Source of the DNA: Tritonibacter litoralis
GTDB lineage: Bacteria; Pseudomonadota; Alphaproteobacteria; Rhodobacterales; Rhodobacteraceae
Assembly (NCBI RefSeq): GCF_009496005.1
Contig: NZ_WIBF01000004.1
Location: 248,001-312,000 of the forward strand
Direction: 5' to 3'
Length of the DNA: 64,000 nucleotides
The notes below the pieces were generated by a model. The model made no database searches, was not told the origin of the DNA, and saw nothing but the letters and a program-made list of their open reading frames with translations. A program made the position numbers and the translations under genes. The stretch's first letter is position 1. Each line of letters opens with the position of its first letter. This document shows, piece by piece, positions 41,413 to 49,794 of the stretch.

Positions 41413-42585
41413 TTATTGCAGATCGCCAAAAGCCGTTTTGAGCCGGGCGCAGGCGTCTTCAACGCGGCTGCGTTGGGTGGCCAGATTGAACCGCAGGAAG
41501 CTTTCGCCGCCGGTGCCAAAGGTGGTGCCATGGTTGGCGGCAATCTTCGCCCCTTGTTCCACGCGGCTGGTGAACTCCTCTCGTGCCATGCCGGTGCCTG
41601 CAAAATCCACCCAGGCCAGATAGGTCGATTGAAGTTTCATCGACGAAAGCCCCGGGATCTCGGCCATGGCCGCGTCAAAGATCTGCCGATTGCCGTCGAT
41701 ATAAGCTAGCTGCGCGTCAGCCCATTTTGCCCCTTCGGGCGAATAGGCGGCGGCGGTTGCAAATTGCCCCAGTGAATTGGGAGCCAGCGACAGGGCCAGC
41801 ATCCGCGCCTTGAACCGCGCGCGCAGATCGGGGTCGGGGATGATCACCTGACCGGTATGGAGCCCCGCGATGTTGAAGGTTTTTGATGGGGCCGTCAGCA
41901 TCAAGAGCCGGTCCACTATATCCGGCGCGGCATTGGGCATAGGGATATGGGTATGGCCGTCAAAGACCAGATCCTGGTGGATCTCATCCGACACCAGCAT
42001 CAGGTCATGGCGTTTGGCAAAATCGGCCACGGCGCGCAGCTCGTCCTGGGTCCAGACGCGACCGCCGGGATTGTGCGGCGAACACAGGATGACCATCTTT
42101 TCCGTGCCGGTCATCTGCGCGTCATAGGCGTCGAAATCCAACGTATAAAGCCCGTCGGAAACGCGCATCTCACATTCGACAACCGCGCGACCTGCATTGC
42201 GGATCACCTTGGCAAAGGCGTGGTAGACTGGGGTGAACAGCACTACACCGTCTCCGGGCTGGGTGAAGGTGTCCAGGCACATGCCCACCCCGTTAACCAG
42301 GCCGGTGGTGGTGAAAATGGCGTCGGTCTCCAGATCCCAACCGTGCCGGGTTTTCATCCACCACTGGATCGCGTCCCGATAGGGGGCTTCGGCGTCCACA
42401 TAACCCAGGATACCTTCGTCCAGAACGCTGCGCAGCCGGTCCGAGATCACATCGGCGATTTTGAAATCACTGTCGGCCACCCACATGGCCAAGCCTTCGT
42501 CGCTGGGGACGCCATAGATCCGCTCCATTGCGTCCCATTTGTTGCAAAATGTGCCACGGCGGTCGATCAGCTCATCAAAATTCAT
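41413..42585 (-). CDS. PatB/MalY-family PLP C-S lyase
   Basis: A 390-residue fold-type-I PLP protein that cleaves the C-S bond of cystathionine or related thioethers. Typical segments are K-W-D-A-M-E near residue 17, M-W-V-A-D-S-D-F near 35, C-S-P-H-N-P-G-G near 165 and the PLP Lys in S-K-T-F-N-I-A-G-L near 230. AAGGAG precedes ATG 42585; the longer upstream frame has no family similarity. Confidence 0.9.
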   Translation of the reverse strand: MNFDELIDRRGTFCNKWDAMERIYGVPSDEGLAMWVADSDFKIADVISDRLRSVLDEGILGYVDAEAPYRDAIQWWMKTRHGWDLETDAIFTTTGLVNGVGMCLDTFTQPGDGVVLFTPVYHAFAKVIRNAGRAVVECEMRVSDGLYTLDFDAYDAQMTGTEKMVILCSPHNPGGRVWTQDELRAVADFAKRHDLMLVSDEIHQDLVFDGHTHIPMPNAAPDIVDRLLMLTAPSKTFNIAGLHTGQVIIPDPDLRARFKARMLALSLAPNSLGQFATAAAYSPEGAKWADAQLAYIDGNRQIFDAAMAEIPGLSSMKLQSTYLAWVDFAGTGMAREEFTSRVEQGAKIAANHGTTFGTGGESFLRFNLATQRSRVEDACARLKTAFGDLQ

Positions 42586-42684
42586 CAAGGTGCTCCTTAA
42601 AATCCCGAATGCGAAGCTATCCTTTACATCAGCAGGCGCAAGGGGCGTTGCGAGCCTTGGTACAATCGCATAAATGGCTTTGGT

Positions 42685-43212
42685 ATGAAGCGCCCAATTT
42701 TGATCCATCCTGATCCCCGCCTAAAAAAGGTCTGTGCCCCGGTTGCCGATATCTCGGACGAGCTGCGCGCGCTGGCTGATGATATGCTGGAAACCATGTA
42801 TGATGCGCCCGGTGTTGGCCTGGCCGCGCCACAGATTGGCGTGTTAGATCGTGTGATTGTTCTGGACTGCGTCAAGGAAGACGGCGAACTGCCGCGTCCG
42901 CTGCAGATGTTCAATCCGCGTGTCATTGCGTCGTCGGATGAAACCAACGTTTATGAGGAAGGCTGCCTGTCGATCCCTGAACAATACGCCGATGTGACCC
43001 GCCCCAAAGTGGTGGATGTGGAATGGCTGGACCGGGACGGGAACTTGCAGACCGAGACCTTTGATGGGTTGTGGGCGACCTGTGTCCAGCATGAGATCGA
43101 CCATCTGGAAGGCAAGCTGTTCATCGATTATCTGAAACCGATGAAGCGGCAGATGATCACCCGCAAGATGCAAAAGCTCAAGAAAGAGCGCGCCCGGAAC
43201 AAGGACGCCTGA
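42685..43212 (+). CDS. def: Peptide deformylase
   Basis: A 175-residue metalloenzyme removing the formyl group from nascent proteins. All three motifs are intact: G-V-G-L-A-A-P-Q-I-G (43-52), E-G-C-L-S-I-P with metal Cys94, and Q-H-E-I-D-H-L with His136, catalytic Glu137 and His140. It starts def-def2-fmt, 2 nt before the second deformylase gene. It is divergent from the PatB-type gene. Confidence 0.96.
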   Translation: MKRPILIHPDPRLKKVCAPVADISDELRALADDMLETMYDAPGVGLAAPQIGVLDRVIVLDCVKEDGELPRPLQMFNPRVIASSDETNVYEEGCLSIPEQYADVTRPKVVDVEWLDRDGNLQTETFDGLWATCVQHEIDHLEGKLFIDYLKPMKRQMITRKMQKLKKERARNKDA

Positions 43213-43214
43213 CT

Positions 43215-43712
43215 ATGACCGTGCGCCCTTGCTTGCCCTGGCCTGACAAACGGTTGCGCACGCGCGCCGATGAGGTCTCTGAGATCACCGACGAGATCCG
43301 CGCGATCTGGGACGATATGGTCGACACGATGGAGGCCATGCCCGGTGTCGGTCTGGGGGCCAATCAGATCGGCGTGCTGCTGCGTCTCGCGGTTGTTGAT
43401 GGCTCGACGGAACGGGGCAAGGCGGTGCGTCTGGCAAACCCCGAGATCCTGCATAAATCGATCGAATTGCGCGAACATGAGGAAGCCAGCCCCAATCTCC
43501 CCGGTGTCTCGGCCAAGATCAAACGCCCGCGTGCGGTCACCGTCAAATTCATGGATGAGACCGGCGCTTGGGCGGAACGCGATTTCGTCGGGATCGAGGC
43601 GACCAGCGTCCAGCATCAGATCGACCATCTGATTGGAAAAATGTATTTTGATCACCTGTCCAAAACCAAACGCGACATGCTGATCAAAAAATCGAAGAAA
43701 TTTACGGGCTAA
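43215..43712 (+). CDS. Peptide deformylase-like protein with substituted catalytic residues
   Basis: A 165-residue paralogue of Def. Motif I is [10 protein letters not shown] (44-53). Motif II reads E-E-A-S-P-N-L-P, placing Ser92 at the position of the metal Cys. Motif III reads Q-H-Q-I-D-H-L, with Gln135 in place of the catalytic Glu; both metal His (134, 138) remain. Fold residues are otherwise conserved and the frame is intact. It lies between def and fmt. It is likely inactive as a deformylase, or has another reaction or a binding role. Confidence 0.88.
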   Translation: MTVRPCLPWPDKRLRTRADEVSEITDEIRAIWDDMVDTMEAMPGVGLGANQIGVLLRLAVVDGSTERGKAVRLANPEILHKSIELREHEEASPNLPGVSAKIKRPRAVTVKFMDETGAWAERDFVGIEATSVQHQIDHLIGKMYFDHLSKTKRDMLIKKSKKFTG

Positions 43713-43723
43713 GGAACACAGGC

Positions 43724-44629
43724 ATGCGCGTCGTCTTTATGGGAACCCCTGATTTCTCGGTCCCGGTGCTGGACGCGCTGGTGGCCGCGGGGCACGATAT
43801 TGCCGCGGTTTACTGTCAGCCCCCCCGGCCTGCGGGCCGCGGCAAGAAGGACCGCCCAACACCCGTCCACGCCCGCGCCGCTGCCTTGGATCTGGAGGTG
43901 CGCCACCCGGTGTCCTTGAAAGGCGCGGACGCGCAGGCCGCGTTTGCAGCGTTGAATGCGGATGTGGCCGTTGTGGTGGCCTATGGGCTGATCCTGCCAC
44001 AGGTGATTTTGGACGCACCCACCCATGGCTGCCTGAACATTCACGCAAGCCTTCTGCCCCGTTGGCGTGGGGCTGCGCCGATCCATCGGTCGATTATGGC
44101 GGGCGATGCTGAGACCGGCGTCTGCATCATGCAGATGGAGGCGGGGCTGGATACTGGCCCCGTGTTGCTGCGCGCAGCGACCCCCATTGGCGACACGGAA
44201 ACCACCGCCCAATTACATGACCGCCTGTCCGAAATGGGGGCGCGGCTGATTGTGCAGGCCTTGGACAAACTGCCGTCGCTCACACCAGAAGTGCAGCCCG
44301 AGGCAGGCGTGACCTATGCCCATAAGATCGACAAAAGCGAAGCACAGATTGACTGGTCCTTGCCTGCCGTTGAGGTGGATCGCAAAATTCGCGGACTTTC
44401 GCCATTTCCCGGTGCCTGGTGCGAGGTCGAGGGGCAGCGCGTGAAACTCTTGGCCTCACGCCTGGCGGACGGCCATGGCGTGGCAGGCACAGTTTTGGAT
44501 GAAACGCTCAGGGTTGCCTGCGGGGATGGCGCGGTCGAGCTTCTGCGCTTGCAAAGAGCGGGCAAAGGGGCGCAGGATCGGGATGTGTTCCTACGTGGTT
44601 TCCCTATTGCAAAGGGCACACAGCTTTAA
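43724..44629 (+). CDS. fmt: Methionyl-tRNA formyltransferase
   Basis: 301 residues. It transfers formyl from 10-formyl-THF to initiator Met-tRNA. Signature segments are F-M-G-T-P-D-F-S-V, the catalytic [17 protein letters not shown] (near 105-120) and D-T-G-P-V-L near 145, with the C-terminal OB-fold. It starts 11 nt after the def-like gene; both the adding and removing activities for formyl-Met are therefore in one operon. Confidence 0.96.
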   Translation: MRVVFMGTPDFSVPVLDALVAAGHDIAAVYCQPPRPAGRGKKDRPTPVHARAAALDLEVRHPVSLKGADAQAAFAALNADVAVVVAYGLILPQVILDAPTHGCLNIHASLLPRWRGAAPIHRSIMAGDAETGVCIMQMEAGLDTGPVLLRAATPIGDTETTAQLHDRLSEMGARLIVQALDKLPSLTPEVQPEAGVTYAHKIDKSEAQIDWSLPAVEVDRKIRGLSPFPGAWCEVEGQRVKLLASRLADGHGVAGTVLDETLRVACGDGAVELLRLQRAGKGAQDRDVFLRGFPIAKGTQL

Positions 44630-44647
44630 CTGGCGAAAGGTCCGCAG

Positions 44648-44887
44648 ATGTTCCTGGCTCTTTTTGGCACGGTCGTGATTGCCGGCATTATCGGATATGC
44701 CTCTGAGCGCACAGGCTGGACCAACAACGGCGTTATTCCGTCGATTATCATCTGCGTGGGCGGGGCGTTTCTGTTTTATTTTGTCCGGATCATGTTTGGC
44801 ATCGGCTTTTCAGCACCAGGATGGAACGCAATTGCCTCATCCATCGGGGCCTTGATCATCGTGCCCACCCATTGGCGCCGCCGATAG
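44648..44887 (+). CDS. Small membrane protein, unknown function
   Basis: 79 residues with three hydrophobic segments (F-L-A-L-F-G-T-V-V-I-A-G-I-I-G-Y; V-I-P-S-I-I-I-C-V-G-G-A-F-L-F-Y-F; A-I-A-S-S-I-G-A-L-I-I-V) and a basic end (H-W-R-R-R). It follows fmt by 18 nt and resembles the GlsB/YeaQ-type small proteins in size and glycine spacing. It is probably cotranscribed with the next small membrane gene. Confidence 0.6.
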   Translation: MFLALFGTVVIAGIIGYASERTGWTNNGVIPSIIICVGGAFLFYFVRIMFGIGFSAPGWNAIASSIGALIIVPTHWRRR

Positions 44888-44909
44888 GAGGCCAATAGGA
44901 GAATGTGTT

Positions 44910-45149
44910 ATGTCTGTTGTTTTTCTGATCATTATCGGCGCGGCTGCCGGGTTCCTGGCGACGCGGTTTATGAAGGTTGAAACCGATCTGATCACCACTG
45001 TGGTCATCGGGATTGGTGGTGCGCTGATTGGCGGGTTTCTTTTGCGCGGGATCCTGAGCGTGCTGGGTCTGTTGTCCGGTCTGGTGGGCGCGGTTCTGGG
45101 GGCCATGGCGCTGATCTGGCTGTGGCAGACTTACGGCCCCAAGAAATAG
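44910..45149 (+). CDS. GlsB/YeaQ/YmgE-type (transglycosylase-associated) small membrane protein
   Basis: 79 residues with three hydrophobic segments and the glycine-rich pattern of the family: I-I-G-A-A-A-G-F-L-A-T-R-F-M near the start, I-G-I-G-G-A-L-I-G-G-F-L-L in the middle, and an Ala/Gly-rich last helix. Such proteins are often stress-induced. Its stop is 1 nt from the stop of the convergent TRIC-like gene. Confidence 0.7.
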   Translation: MSVVFLIIIGAAAGFLATRFMKVETDLITTVVIGIGGALIGGFLLRGILSVLGLLSGLVGAVLGAMALIWLWQTYGPKK

Positions 45150-45150
45150 C

Positions 45151-45774
45151 TCAGCCCCCTGGAGGGCGGCTTTTGTACACGGGCAGGTGCCAGCCAAAGG
45201 CAATGGAGCCCGCTCGCAGCCCCCAAGTGACACCGGCGCAGACCAACAAGGCGGTGGTCAGCTCTGCGCCGCCGGCCAGTGAAACCAGCGCTGAGATCGC
45301 GCCGAACATGGCGCATGAGATGTAAAGCTCGCCCTGTTTCAGAACCAGGGGCACTTCGTTACAGACCACATCGCGCATCAAACCGCCCAAAGATCCAGTG
45401 GCCATGCCCATCAGCACAACCACCACCGGATGCTGGCCGGTTTCGACCGCGGCCGCGACACCAGCCGGGACCGCAACGGCCAGGGCAAAACTGTCGAGCC
45501 AGACCACCCATTTCAGGCGGCTTTCAACCAGATGCGCGGTGAAGAAGATGGCCACAGCCGAGGCCACCGCCCACAGAATAAGAGAGGGGGTTTCGATCCA
45601 GAACACCGGGTGGCGATCCAGCAGCAGGTCGCGCACCGTGCCTCCGCCTACCGCTGTCAGGCAGGCGATAAAGGCAAAGCCCACAATATCCAGCTGCGCC
45701 CGACTGGCCACCAGCGCGCCGGTCAGGGCAAAAACCACAACCGAGGCGGGGTCCAGAAAGGTGAGCGGGGTCAT
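45151..45774 (-). CDS. Trimeric intracellular cation channel (TRIC)/UPF0126 family membrane protein
   Basis: 207 residues and about seven membrane segments arranged as two repeats. Each repeat carries the family G-G-x-x-R-D motif: G-G-G-T-V-R-D near residue 43 and G-G-L-M-R-D near 130. Bacterial members are potassium-permeable channels related to animal TRIC. It precedes rnhA on its 5' side by 2 nt (rnhA stop at 45777), so they are probably one transcript. Confidence 0.88.
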   Translation of the reverse strand: MTPLTFLDPASVVVFALTGALVASRAQLDIVGFAFIACLTAVGGGTVRDLLLDRHPVFWIETPSLILWAVASAVAIFFTAHLVESRLKWVVWLDSFALAVAVPAGVAAAVETGQHPVVVVLMGMATGSLGGLMRDVVCNEVPLVLKQGELYISCAMFGAISALVSLAGGAELTTALLVCAGVTWGLRAGSIAFGWHLPVYKSRPPGG

Positions 45775-45776
45775 TG

Positions 45777-46241
45777 TTATCCTTTGGCAGATTTCTTGAA
45801 GGGGGCCATACCCGCGCGGGCCAGTTCATCGGCGCGTTCGTTTTCAGGGTGGCCCGCATGGCCTTTGACCCATTCCCAAGTCACTTTATGGCGCGCTTGG
45901 GCTGCGTCAAGGCGCTGCCAGAGATCGACGTTCTTGACGGGCTTTTTTGCAGAGGTTTTCCAACCGTTTTTCTTCCAGCCGAAAATCCAGCCGGTGACGC
46001 CGTTTTTGACATAGGCGGAGTCGGTGACCACGGTGATGGTCGAGGGACGACTGAGGCTTTCCAGTGCGGAAATGGCGGCCATCAGCTCCATCTGATTGTT
46101 GGTGGTGGTGGCTTCGCCGCCTTTGAGCTCACGCTCTTTGACCACGGTGTCGCCGTCCATTGCCCGCAGCAGAACGCCCCAGCCGCCGGGGCCAGGGTTT
46201 CCGGAACATGCGCCATCGGTATATGCATAAAGGTCTGCCAT
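45777..46241 (-). CDS. rnhA: Ribonuclease HI
   Basis: A 154-residue nuclease degrading the RNA strand of RNA-DNA hybrids. The four acidic active-site residues are in Y-T-D-G-A-C-S-G-N (Asp8 or Asp9), N-Q-M-E-L-M, V-T-D-S-A-Y-V and [15 protein letters not shown] is the basic/His loop. ATG 46241 is the natural N-terminus; the longer frame upstream is not conserved and lies against the LysE gene. Confidence 0.95.
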   Translation of the reverse strand: MADLYAYTDGACSGNPGPGGWGVLLRAMDGDTVVKERELKGGEATTTNNQMELMAAISALESLSRPSTITVVTDSAYVKNGVTGWIFGWKKNGWKTSAKKPVKNVDLWQRLDAAQARHKVTWEWVKGHAGHPENERADELARAGMAPFKKSAKG

Positions 46242-46272
46242 GCAGGCGAAGTGCCAGCGGGCGGGCGAGAGG

Positions 46273-46887
46273 TCAAGCCCGTTCCAGAGCCAGTCGGCCC
46301 GCCAAAAGCGCAAAGACACCGGCAAAGCTGCGATTGAGCCAGGCCATGGCGCGTTGATTGGTCAGCAGCATGCGGCGGGCCTGTGCGGCAAAGACCCCGT
46401 AGAGGGAGAAGATCACAAAGGTTGCGAGCATAAAGACGGCCCCCAGGGTCAGCATCTCATACGTGGCGTTGTCTGGCACGCCGCTGAGGAAAGGGGGCAG
46501 AAGAGCCAGAAAGAACAGCGAGAGTTTTGGGTTGAGAATATTGATCAACGCAGCGCGCCGTCCAATGTGCCACCCGCTGCTAGCGGTGCGTTCGGCGCGC
46601 AGGGATAATGTTCCGCCCTCTTTCACCGCCTGATAGGCGAGCCAGAGGAGATAGGCGACGCCCAGCCATTTCACAATTGCAAAGGCCAGCGCCGAACTGT
46701 GCAGGATCGCAGCCAGACCAAAAATCGCGGCCATCAGATGGGGCACAATGCCAAGGGTGCAGCCCAAGGTCGCCCAAAGCGCGGCGCGGGCACCCTGGCC
46801 AAGCCCAATAGCCATCGTATAAATCACGCCTGTGCCGGGTGCGAGAACCACAACCAGGACTGTAATCAGAAACTGTGTTGAAATCAT
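46273..46887 (-). CDS. LysE/RhtB-family amino-acid exporter
   Basis: 204 residues with about six hydrophobic segments. The opening is typical: [16 protein letters not shown], and [15 protein letters not shown] marks the central loop. Such proteins export homoserine, threonine, lysine or arginine analogues. It lies 31 nt upstream of rnhA on the same strand. Confidence 0.9.
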   Translation of the reverse strand: MISTQFLITVLVVVLAPGTGVIYTMAIGLGQGARAALWATLGCTLGIVPHLMAAIFGLAAILHSSALAFAIVKWLGVAYLLWLAYQAVKEGGTLSLRAERTASSGWHIGRRAALINILNPKLSLFFLALLPPFLSGVPDNATYEMLTLGAVFMLATFVIFSLYGVFAAQARRMLLTNQRAMAWLNRSFAGVFALLAGRLALERA

Positions 46888-46961
46888 ACCGAGCCGTCCG
46901 CCTTTTATTGCGTTTGAACAAAGATAGGCAGGCGAACGGTGGATGTCACCCAGTCAGAGCG

Positions 46962-47912
46962 TCACGCAGGGGCGCGCAGCACCCGCGGGACTTTGAACTC
47001 GACCCTTTCAACGGCGGTTTCCACCTGTTCGACCGTCACATCATAACGGGCGCGGAAGGCATCGATCACCTCATTGACCAGTAGCTCTGGCGCAGAGGCG
47101 CCGGCGGTGATCGCAATGGTGCGAATGCCCTCCAGCGCGCGCCAGTCAATATTGTCCGCGCGCTGCACCAGCTGCGCATAGGAGCAGCCTGCTTTGGCCC
47201 CAACTTCGACAAGACGGCGGGAGTTCGAAGAATTTGGTGCACCGACAACCAAAAGCGCATCGGATTTGGGAGCCACGGCTTTTACGGCCTCTTGGCGGTT
47301 GGTTGTTGCGTAACAAATGTCTTCTTTGTGCGGGCCGATAATGGCGGGAAACCGCGTCTGAAGTGCGGCCACGATGTCCTTGGTGTCATCCACAGACAAG
47401 GTGGTCTGAGTGACAAAAGCCAGGCGTTCGGGGTTACGGACATCAACGGTGGCCACATCCGCAACGGTTTCGACCAGCAGGACCTCTCCCGCAGGGAGCT
47501 GGCCCATGGTGCCGATGGTTTCGGGGTGCCCTTTGTGGCCGATCATAATGATCTGCAGGCCGCTTTCTGCGTGGCGTTCGGCCTCGATGTGTACCTTGGA
47601 CACCAGAGGGCAGGTGGCGTCGACATAGACCATCTGACGGGTTTCTGCGGCCTCTGGCACAGATTTGGGAACGCCATGCGCCGAAAAGATCACGGGCCGG
47701 TCATCGGGGCATTCATCCAGCTCCTCGACAAAGACCGCGCCTTTGTCCCGCAGCCCATCGACGACAAATTTGTTGTGGACAATCTCGTGACGCACATAGA
47801 CCGGAGCGCCCCATTTCTCGAGGGCCATTTCAACGATTTTAATGGCGCGGTCCACACCGGCGCAAAAGCCGCGGGGGGCGGCAAGAAACAGCGTGAGGGC
47901 GGGTTTGGTCAT
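46962..47912 (-). CDS. ispH: 4-hydroxy-3-methylbut-2-enyl diphosphate reductase
   Basis: A 316-residue iron-sulfur enzyme, last step of the MEP isoprenoid pathway, yielding IPP and DMAPP. Cluster cysteines are seen in P-R-G-F-C-A-G-V (Cys17), D-A-T-C-P-L-V and D-I-C-Y-A-T; the His-containing S-A-H-G-V-P and the I-T-A-G-A-S-A-P-E segment are intact. AAGGAGAC precedes the ATG. Confidence 0.96.
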   Translation of the reverse strand: MTKPALTLFLAAPRGFCAGVDRAIKIVEMALEKWGAPVYVRHEIVHNKFVVDGLRDKGAVFVEELDECPDDRPVIFSAHGVPKSVPEAAETRQMVYVDATCPLVSKVHIEAERHAESGLQIIMIGHKGHPETIGTMGQLPAGEVLLVETVADVATVDVRNPERLAFVTQTTLSVDDTKDIVAALQTRFPAIIGPHKEDICYATTNRQEAVKAVAPKSDALLVVGAPNSSNSRRLVEVGAKAGCSYAQLVQRADNIDWRALEGIRTIAITAGASAPELLVNEVIDAFRARYDVTVEQVETAVERVEFKVPRVLRAPA

Positions 47913-47979
47913 GATGCGTCTCCTTACGCGGTCACAGGTAAGGGTTTCCCAAGTCTGCGTCCAGAGGAGGGCCGATACG

Positions 47980-48002
47980 AAAAAGGGGGCGAATGTGCCC
48001 CC
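47980..48002 (-). terminator. Intrinsic terminator of the NYN gene
   Basis: On the minus strand GGGGGC and GCCCCC form a 6-bp stem with a 6-nt loop followed by TTTTT, 27 nt beyond the stop codon of the NYN-domain gene. Confidence 0.75.
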
Positions 48003-48029
48003 TGATCCAATTCAATGAAGTGATCGCAC

Positions 48030-48605
48030 TTATTGCCCAGTTGCGATGGACAATGTGTGCTCTTCTCCGGGGATATCCCGCGGCGGGCGACCGATCACAT
48101 CCTTGAGCTCTTCCAGTTCAATGAAGTTATCGGCCTGACGGCGCAATTCATCCGAAATCATCGGCGGTTGGCTACGAATGGTCGAGACCACGGAAACGCG
48201 AACACCCTGACGCTGCAAGCTGGCAATCAACGGGCGAAAATCCCCATCGCCCGAAAACAGCACAATATGATCAACACGAGGTGCAAGTTCCATGGCATCA
48301 ACCGTCAGCTCGATGTCCATATTGCCTTTGACTTTCCGACGCCCCATGCTGTCGGTGTATTCTTTGGCGGGTTTGGTCACCATAGTGAAGCCGTTGTAAT
48401 TCAGCCAATCCACCAGGGGCCGTATCGGGGAATATTCGTCGTTTTCCAAAAGCGCTGTGTAATAGAACGCCCGCAGTAATTTGCCGCGGCGCATAAATTC
48501 TTGCCGCAGTAGTTTATAGTCGATATCGAACCCCAGCGCTTTGGCGGCGGCGTATAAATTCGACCCGTCAATGAACAGCGCAAGCCGTTCGTCCTTGTAA
48601 AACAT
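48030..48605 (-). CDS. NYN-domain (LabA/DUF88-type) ribonuclease-like protein
   Basis: A 191-residue PIN-fold protein. The acidic active-site residues of the NYN domain are readable: F-I-D-G-S-N-L near residue 12, K-G-N-M-D-I-E-L near 95, and S-G-D-G-D-F near 120. NYN proteins are putative RNases acting on tRNA, mRNA or viral RNA. It is monocistronic with its own terminator and shares a divergent promoter region with folK. Confidence 0.87.
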   Translation of the reverse strand: MFYKDERLALFIDGSNLYAAAKALGFDIDYKLLRQEFMRRGKLLRAFYYTALLENDEYSPIRPLVDWLNYNGFTMVTKPAKEYTDSMGRRKVKGNMDIELTVDAMELAPRVDHIVLFSGDGDFRPLIASLQRQGVRVSVVSTIRSQPPMISDELRRQADNFIELEELKDVIGRPPRDIPGEEHTLSIATGQ

Positions 48606-48744
48606 TAACTTGTCCTTCCGGTATAGCCCGCTGTGCCTTTTTTTATGTGAGTGAGTGGTAATCAGCTGAGCGGGGCGGGTGCATATAAATTAGATTTTTT
48701 ACGAGCTGCCGCAAGTGTATCATCTTTGTGAAGAGGGGTCAAAA

Positions 48745-49326
48745 ATGACAAAAAGACTACCCAGAGCCTTGGTGGCTCTCGGAGGTAATCTACCTATGGG
48801 GGATATGCTCCCCGTCGAAACTTTGACGCGGGCCATATCTGCACTGGAAGAGGCCGGTGTTAAACCGCTGAAGGTTTCACGATTCTTCACAACCCCGTGT
48901 TTTCCAAAGGGTGCAGGTCCGGATTATGTAAACGCTGCGCTGGCAACGGAAACTGATCTCGCGGCACCGGATCTTTTGGCGATTTTGCATGAGGTTGAGG
49001 CTGCGTTTTCGCGCCAGCGGGACCAACGCTGGGGCATGCGGACGTTGGACCTCGATTTGCTCGCAATGGATGAGCAAGTTGCGCCGGACCTTGCGACCTA
49101 CACACGTTGGTTAAATTTACCAAAAAAAGAACAGGTGGCGGTGGCTCCGGACCAACTTATCCTGCCGCACCCGCGTATTCAGGACCGCGGTTTTGTTTTG
49201 ATTCCTTTGTGCGATGTGGCGCCAGACTGGGTGCACCCGGTATTAAAGCAAAGCGCGAAACAGATGGCTGCGGCACTGTCTGCAGAAGAAATCAATGAGA
49301 TTGTTCCAATTTCAGCAGGCGATTGA
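48745..49326 (+). CDS. folK: 2-amino-4-hydroxy-6-hydroxymethyldihydropteridine diphosphokinase
   Basis: 193 residues. HPPK transfers pyrophosphate in folate synthesis. It opens L-V-A-L-G-G-N-L and has R-F-F-T-T-P-C-F, Y-V-N-A-A, the E-x-x-F-S-R-Q-R-D-Q-R-W-G-x-R-T-L-D-L-D-L-L catalytic block split by gaps, and the L-P-H-P-R-I end. GAGGGG precedes ATG 48745. It leads the plus-strand run that continues with rpoZ and rsh. Confidence 0.93.
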   Translation: MTKRLPRALVALGGNLPMGDMLPVETLTRAISALEEAGVKPLKVSRFFTTPCFPKGAGPDYVNAALATETDLAAPDLLAILHEVEAAFSRQRDQRWGMRTLDLDLLAMDEQVAPDLATYTRWLNLPKKEQVAVAPDQLILPHPRIQDRGFVLIPLCDVAPDWVHPVLKQSAKQMAAALSAEEINEIVPISAGD

Positions 49327-49403
49327 CCCTTCTGCGCTTGTCAAGAGCCTTCATTGGGATTAAATCCATCATCTCTGGATCCATTTAACTTGGAGAGTCG
49401 CCT

Positions 49404-49757
49404 ATGGCCCGCGTGACGGTTGAAGACTGCGTAGACAAAGTTCCCAACCGCTTTGAACTGGTAATGCTTGCCGCCCATCGGGCGCGCGAGATTTCGGCGG
49501 GTGCCGAACTTACCGTGGACCGCGACAACGACAAGAACCCGGTCGTTTCGCTGCGTGAAATTGCCGAAGAAACCCAAAGCGCAGACAGCCTGCGTGAGCG
49601 GATGATCGAGAGCAATCAAACTCAGATCGAAGTTGACGAGCCGGAAGAAGATTCCATGGCTCTGTTGATGGGCTCGGACAACGACAAACCCGAAGCGGAC
49701 GATATGTCCGAAGAGAAACTGCTGCGCGCTCTGATGGAAGCGCAGGGTCAGGGCTGA
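49404..49757 (+). CDS. rpoZ: RNA polymerase omega subunit
   Basis: 117 residues. The omega signature A-R-V-T-V-E-D-C and [14 protein letters not shown] is at the N-terminus, with [14 protein letters not shown] following; the C-terminal half is acidic. Omega supports beta' folding and holds a ppGpp site in many bacteria, which makes its location before rsh meaningful. GGAGAG lies at good spacing. Confidence 0.96.
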   Translation: MARVTVEDCVDKVPNRFELVMLAAHRAREISAGAELTVDRDNDKNPVVSLREIAEETQSADSLRERMIESNQTQIEVDEPEEDSMALLMGSDNDKPEADDMSEEKLLRALMEAQGQG

Positions 49758-49794
49758 CCCCGCCGCAGTCACCAAAGAAAGTTGCGGACCACCT

